Shown here one piece after another: positions 6,882 to 10,166 of a DNA stretch of 10,166 nucleotides. The notes under the pieces were generated by a model that did no database searches, was not told the DNA's origin, and saw only the letters and a program-made list of their open reading frames with translations. Both the position numbers and the translations under genes were made by a program. Source of the stretch: Rhodococcus sp. (in: high G+C Gram-positive bacteria) (GTDB lineage Bacteria > Actinomycetota > Actinomycetes > Mycobacteriales > Mycobacteriaceae); the NCBI GenBank assembly GCA_012515885.1, contig JAAYXN010000293.1, forward strand, positions 1 through 10,166, given 5' to 3'. Each line of letters opens with the position of its first letter. The stretch's first letter is position 1.

Positions 6882-7660
6882 TCGGTCTGATGCGCTCCGA
6901 ACTACGCAAAGTCATCACCTTGCGTTTTTGGTGGATTCTGGCGTTGGTGCCGATAGTTCTCGGCGCGATGTCCGGTGCCGTGACCTTGCCAATCATCCGC
7001 GCGATCGACGAAGCGTTCGGCGAAGGCTCCGACAGCGGGGTGGCCAACTCGATCGCGACACTGTTCGGTGTTGTCATCGCGCTGTACTTTGTTCTCGTTT
7101 TCGCCGCGATTTTCGCGGGCGTCAATGTGGGCAATGAGTTCCGCTACGGCACCATCACGCCGTCGTTCACCACGACGAGCAGCCGCGACCGGCTAGTCGC
7201 CGCCAAACTGGCCGTGACCTCAGTATTCGGTGTCGGCTACTGCCTCGTAGTGGTGCTGGTCAGCTCGGCCCTGCTGCTCATGTTCAGCAGTGAAGCCGAC
7301 GCCGCAGCAACCTGGCCCGGACTGCTGGGCAGCGGACTATTGGCAGCACTCGCGTGGACCGTGATCGGCACAGGCATCGGGCTACTGACCCGATCAACCG
7401 TCGCAACCACCATCATCGTCGTCGTCTGGTGCACCTTCGGTGAGTTCTTTACCGCCGGGTTCCTGTCGGTGATGGGCGCCACCGGAATCGGGAACTACCT
7501 ACCGGTGATGTCCACGATCGCCACCGTCGGCAACGCAGCGACAGTCAACGGCATTGACGGGCTCCCCATGTGGCCGCTCGCGCCCCTGATCTTGCTGGGG
7601 TGGACCGTGGCGATACTCGCAGGCGGATGGTTCCTCACACGCACACGCGACGTGTCCTAG
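6878..7660 (+). CDS. ABC-2 type transporter permease
   Basis: The 260-residue integral membrane protein has six likely helices at about 17-39, 60-82, 112-136, 148-170, 174-198 and 231-253. The cytoplasmic segment NEFRYGTITPSFTTTSSR followed by DRLVAAKL (about 86-111) is the usual ABC-2 permease signature between helices 2 and 3, thought to contact the ATPase. It would form the membrane channel with the ATPase encoded upstream, probably as an exporter with two copies of each. The GTG start at 6878 has GGAGG (6867-6871) 6 nt upstream and overlaps the ATPase stop by 4 nt (GTGA). The stop is TAG at 7658-7660. It is the last gene of the operon; the 83-nt hairpin begins 44 nt downstream. A lipid, peptide or drug-like substrate is possible; nothing in the sequence fixes it. 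Confidence 0.9.
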   Translation: MIGLMRSELRKVITLRFWWILALVPIVLGAMSGAVTLPIIRAIDEAFGEGSDSGVANSIATLFGVVIALYFVLVFAAIFAGVNVGNEFRYGTITPSFTTTSSRDRLVAAKLAVTSVFGVGYCLVVVLVSSALLLMFSSEADAAATWPGLLGSGLLAALAWTVIGTGIGLLTRSTVATTIIVVVWCTFGEFFTAGFLSVMGATGIGNYLPVMSTIATVGNAATVNGIDGLPMWPLAPLILLGWTVAILAGGWFLTRTRDVS

Positions 7661-7704
7661 AACCAGATCGCCGCAACCGCTACACCTGCCAGTCCAACTC
7701 TCAG

Positions 7705-7787
7705 CCTCCTTTGCGTGCGCAACAGCTACCAGTTAGCCGCGTATCCCGCGCGGCGTGTCGTGTGAGATGCGGCGCACGCAAAGGAGG
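7705..7787. repeat. 83-nt near-symmetrical hairpin with 16-bp perfect arms
   Basis: The arms CCTCCTTTGCGTGCGC (7705-7720) and GCGCACGCAAAGGAGG (7772-7787) are perfect reverse complements. The 51 nt between them contain an inner 6-bp stem, GCCGCG (7736-7741) and CGCGGC (7749-7754), centred within 1 nt of the outer arms. Two-base-pair steps (7723-7724 with 7768-7769, 7726-7727 with 7765-7766, 7730-7731 with 7761-7762) connect the two stems. The whole can fold as one long imperfect hairpin. No T-run follows on either strand. The right arm contains AAAGGAGG, a full Shine-Dalgarno sequence, and the left arm contains its complement CCTCCTTT. It could be the operon terminator, a dispersed palindromic repeat (REP- or MITE-like), or a structured RNA. 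The structure is certain; the function is unknown. Confidence 0.8.
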
Positions 7788-7932
7788 GGGATAATCGCAG
7801 CCGAGAATCATGACGCTCCGGCGCACCGACGGCCGTGCTTGCTGCTTCGCTGCGACTTGATACTTTTGTGAAGGTGATGGCAACCCCACCACCTAACCGT
7901 GACTCGTCTCACAGATGAGCTGCACGGAACCG

Positions 7933-7951
7933 GCCCGTCACACGTGCGGGC
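7933..7951. promoter_or_regulatory. 5-9-5 inverted repeat overlapping the kgd -35 region
   Basis: GCCCG (7933-7937) and CGGGC (7947-7951) flank TCACACGTG, which itself contains the palindrome CACGTG (7941-7946). The repeat overlaps the proposed -35, so it could be an operator. The arms are short and GC-rich, so chance is a real alternative. Confidence 0.3.
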
Positions 7952-7965
7952 TAATCTCATATATA
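7937..7965 (+). promoter_or_regulatory. Candidate kgd promoter
   Basis: GTCACA (7937-7942) matches TTGACA at 4 of 6 positions. It is 17 nt from TATATA (7960-7965), a good -10 hexamer. Initiation near 7972 would give a leader of about 40 nt before the GTG at 8012. TAATCT (7952-7957) is an alternative -10. Confidence 0.45.
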
Positions 7966-8011
7966 GGCGCTCTGATCGGGTACCAAGAAGGAAATGAGGC
8001 GAACAACTGCC

Positions 8012-10166
8012 GTGAGCAGCAGCTCTACATCCCAGTTTGGACAGAACCAGTGGCTGGTTGACGAGATGTACCAGCGCTTCCAGGACGACCCATCATCCGT
8101 GGACGCCAGTTGGCACGAGTTCTTAAAAGAGTATTCGCCCGAATCCCCTGACGCAGGCACTGGCAACGCACCAGCCAGCAGCGCAGCAGGGTTGAACGGC
8201 TCCTCCGCCCCTGCATCAGGCAACGGCGCATCGACGTCGTCGGCAAATGGTCAGAAAGCTGCGTCATCGAACGGCAGCTCCGCTGCCGCACCGACACCGC
8301 CAGCACCTAAAAAGCCCGCATCAAGCGCTAATGAGACGAAAGTCACATCCGCGCCCGCGGCAAGTAAGCCCGCTGCCGCCAAGTCGGCCGCCGCTAAGCC
8401 AGTGACAAAGCCGTCGACCGCGACAGAGACTAAGAGCGGCTCCGACGCTGCTACCCCCGAATCCAAGGTTCTTCGCGGCGCCGCTGCTGCCGTCGCCAAG
8501 AACATGAACGCTTCGCTGGAGATCCCGACCGCGACCAGCGTTCGCGCGATCCCCGCAAAGTTGATGGCCGACAACCGCGTCGTCATCAACAACCACCTCG
8601 CCCGCACCCGCGGCGGCAAGATCTCCTTCACGCACCTTCTGGGTTACGCCATCGTGCAGGCGGTCAAGGTCTTCCCGAACATGAATCGGCACTACGCCGA
8701 AATCGACGGCAAACCCAACGTCGTCACCCCCGCGCACACCAACCTCGGTCTGGCTATCGACCTGGCTGGTAAAGACGGCAACCGTTCCCTCGTTGTTGCC
8801 GCCATCAAGAACACCGACACCCAGAACTTCACGCAGTTCTACGCGGCCTACGAGGACATCGTCCGCCGCGCACGCGAAGGCAAGCTCGGCGCCGAAGATT
8901 TCTCGGGCGTCACGATCTCGCTGACCAACCCCGGCGGCATCGGCACCGTGCACTCGGTGCCGCGCCTGATGAAGGGCCAGGGCGCCATCATCGGCGCCGG
9001 CGCCATGGAGTACCCGGCCGAGTTCCAGGGCTCTAGCGACGAAAAGATCGCGGAAATGGGCGTCGGCAAGCTGATGACGCTGACCTCGACGTACGACCAC
9101 CGCATCATTCAGGGCGCAGAATCCGGTGACTTCCTCCGGACCATCCACAACCTGCTGATCAGCGACGAGTTCTACGACGAGATCTTCCACTCGCTGTCGA
9201 TCCCGTACGAGCCCGTCCGGTGGCGCAAGGACATCCCCGAGGGTGTCATCGACAAGAACACCCGCGTGCTTGAACTGATCGCCGCGTACCGCAACCGTGG
9301 CCACCTGATGGCCGACACGGACCCATTGCAGTTCGTCAAGGACAAGTTCAAGAGCCACCCCGACCTCGACGTCATTTCCCACGATCTGACGCTGTGGGAT
9401 CTCGATCGCGAGTTCAAGGTCGGTGGATTCCACGGCCGCGACAAGATGAAGCTGCGCGACGTGCTCTCGGTACTTCGCGACGCATACTGCCGCCACATTG
9501 GTGTCGAGTACACGCACATCCTTGAGCCTGAACAGCAGCAGTGGATTCAAGAACGCGTCGAATCGCACCACATCAAGCCCACGGTTGCGCAGCAGAAGTA
9601 CATCCTCAGCAAGCTCAACGCTGCCGAGGCTTTTGAGACCTTCCTGCAGACCAAGTACGTGGGTCAAAAGCGCTTCTCGCTTGAAGGCGCAGAGTCCGTC
9701 ATTCCGATGATGGATTCGGTCATCGACCAGGCCGCTGAGCACGAACTCGACGAGGTCGTCATTGCGATGCCGCACCGCGGCCGTCTCAATGTGCTGGCCA
9801 ACATCGTCGGCAAGCCGTACGCCAAGATTTTCACCGAGTTCGAAGGCAACATGAACCCCGCAGCCGCGCACGGCTCGGGCGACGTCAAGTACCACCTTGG
9901 TGCCAGCGGCAAGTACTTCCAGATGTTCGGCGACAACGAAATTGAAGTGTCGTTGACCGCTAACCCGTCGCACCTTGAAGCCGTCGATCCGGTTCTTGAG
10001 GGCCTCGTCCGTGCCAAGCAGGATCTGCTTGACAAGGGTGATGGCGGATTCACCGTCCTGCCGCTCATGCTGCACGGTGACGCAGCCTTCGCCGGTCAGG
10101 GTGTCGTCGCAGAAACCCTCAACCTGGCGCTGCTGCGCGGCTACCGCACCGGCGGCACCGTGCACA
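8012..10166 (+). CDS. kgd: Multifunctional 2-oxoglutarate decarboxylase/dehydrogenase E1 with fused E2 domain (3' truncated by window edge)
   Basis: The open frame runs to the window end, showing 718 codons of an expected 1,210-1,260. Residues 9-38 (FGQNQWLVDEMYQRFQ, then DDPSSVDASWHEFL) match the N-terminal E1 helix of mycobacterial Kgd and corynebacterial OdhA. Residues about 45-148 are an Ala/Ser/Pro/Lys-rich linker. Residues about 150-395 are an E2-type acyltransferase domain with the catalytic motif YDHRIIQGAESGDF (His363) and no lipoyl domain. The thiamine-diphosphate E1 part begins near RVLELIAAYRNRGHLMADTDP (418 on), with LEGAES (557-562), MPHRGRLNVLAN (586-597), TANPSHLEAVDPV and HGDAAFAGQG. 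It decarboxylates 2-oxoglutarate in the TCA cycle; related enzymes also make 2-hydroxy-3-oxoadipate and serve as E1/E2 of the dehydrogenase complex. GTG 8012 aligns with known starts. An in-frame ATG at 7994 would add six residues, and its purine stretch AAGAAGG is only 2 nt away. In relatives GarA/OdhI inhibits the enzyme; that gene is not in this window. Confidence 0.95.
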   Translation, partial: MSSSSTSQFGQNQWLVDEMYQRFQDDPSSVDASWHEFLKEYSPESPDAGTGNAPASSAAGLNGSSAPASGNGASTSSANGQKAASSNGSSAAAPTPPAPKKPASSANETKVTSAPAASKPAAAKSAAAKPVTKPSTATETKSGSDAATPESKVLRGAAAAVAKNMNASLEIPTATSVRAIPAKLMADNRVVINNHLARTRGGKISFTHLLGYAIVQAVKVFPNMNRHYAEIDGKPNVVTPAHTNLGLAIDLAGKDGNRSLVVAAIKNTDTQNFTQFYAAYEDIVRRAREGKLGAEDFSGVTISLTNPGGIGTVHSVPRLMKGQGAIIGAGAMEYPAEFQGSSDEKIAEMGVGKLMTLTSTYDHRIIQGAESGDFLRTIHNLLISDEFYDEIFHSLSIPYEPVRWRKDIPEGVIDKNTRVLELIAAYRNRGHLMADTDPLQFVKDKFKSHPDLDVISHDLTLWDLDREFKVGGFHGRDKMKLRDVLSVLRDAYCRHIGVEYTHILEPEQQQWIQERVESHHIKPTVAQQKYILSKLNAAEAFETFLQTKYVGQKRFSLEGAESVIPMMDSVIDQAAEHELDEVVIAMPHRGRLNVLANIVGKPYAKIFTEFEGNMNPAAAHGSGDVKYHLGASGKYFQMFGDNEIEVSLTANPSHLEAVDPVLEGLVRAKQDLLDKGDGGFTVLPLMLHGDAAFAGQGVVAETLNLALLRGYRTGGTVH

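Larger units (their letters stand above)
7661..8011. other. Intergenic region between the ABC operon and kgd
   Basis: This 351-nt stretch has no convincing gene. It holds the 83-nt hairpin element (7705-7787), a GATAAT hexamer directly after it (7790-7795) with no clear -35, a second weak promoter-like pair (TTGCTG 7839-7844, TACTTT 7861-7866), and the better kgd promoter candidate with its small inverted repeat (7933-7965). Two short open frames (7877-7918, 13 codons; 7915-8061, 48 codons) look accidental. Confidence 0.7.

Noticed and set aside
7790..7795. GATAAT hexamer directly after the 83-nt hairpin as a promoter
   Set aside because: There is no -35-like hexamer at 16-18 nt upstream, and it would leave a leader of more than 200 nt before kgd; kept only as a note.
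7701..7892. 63-codon minus-strand frame across the hairpin
   Set aside because: It starts without a ribosome binding site and is largely made of the inverted repeat and flanking non-coding sequence; no recognisable protein features.
7877..7918. 13-codon frame upstream of kgd whose TGA overlaps the ATG of a 48-codon frame (7915-8061)
   Set aside because: Considered as a leader peptide pair. The second frame runs into the kgd coding region in another frame and covers the proposed promoter; there is no good ribosome binding site and no attenuator-like codon run.
8146..8458. Ala/Ser/Pro/Lys-rich region in kgd as a possible frameshift or inserted repeat
   Set aside because: Such a flexible linker between the N-terminal helix and the E2-like domain is normal for Kgd/OdhA proteins of this order, and the frame stays open.
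8321..10165. Very long open frame on the minus strand opposite kgd (over 600 codons)
   Set aside because: It is antisense to an unmistakable Kgd coding sequence. Codon bias of the GC-rich gene removes stops from the opposite frame, and the translation shows no recognisable domain.

Overview
The window looks like chromosomal DNA from a mycolic-acid-type actinobacterium (order Mycobacteriales/Corynebacteriales). The strongest evidence is the right-hand gene. It encodes the fused E2-E1 2-oxoglutarate enzyme (Kgd/OdhA type) that is typical of Mycobacterium, Corynebacterium, Rhodococcus and relatives. GTG starts, 4-nt gene overlaps and leaderless-looking promoters fit this. The GC content looks moderately high rather than extreme, which would suit a Rhodococcus- or Hoyosella-like genus, but I cannot name the genus.

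Layout. (1) 1-915, plus strand: the C-terminal part of a D-arabinono-1,4-lactone oxidase-type FAD enzyme, cut by the window edge. (2) A hairpin at 939-957 separates it from a convergent minus-strand gene (945-2114) for a short, degenerate AMP-binding (acyl-CoA synthetase-like) protein with no C-terminal subdomain. (3) 2247-3677, minus: a 14-helix DHA2-family MFS efflux pump. (4) 3678-3787: a compact divergent promoter region with two leaderless-type promoters and a perfect 7-9-7 inverted repeat. (5) 3788-7660, plus: a four-gene operon in which every junction is a 4-nt ATGA or GTGA overlap. It encodes a glutathionyl-hydroquinone-reductase-like (Xi-class GST) protein, an EcsC-like alanine/glycine-rich protein, an ABC ATPase with a Pro/Gly/Tyr-rich tail, and an ABC-2 type permease. 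(6) 7661-8011: a 351-nt intergenic region with a striking 83-nt near-symmetrical hairpin (16-bp perfect arms) and a likely promoter for the next gene. (7) 8012 to the window end, plus: kgd/odhA, 5' part only.

How the parts may work together (inference). The divergent MFS pump and the quinone-reductase-led operon share a control region and probably respond to a common small-molecule or electrophile signal through a MarR/TetR-like repressor encoded outside the window. The operon links a thiol-dependent reductase to an ABC exporter, which is consistent with detoxification and export. kgd is a central TCA-cycle gene and appears to be transcribed separately.

I see no mobile element, CRISPR array, tRNA or rRNA. 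The best candidates for something not yet described are the 83-nt hairpin, the quinone reductase/EcsC-like/ABC operon with its divergent pump, and the truncated AMP-binding protein.
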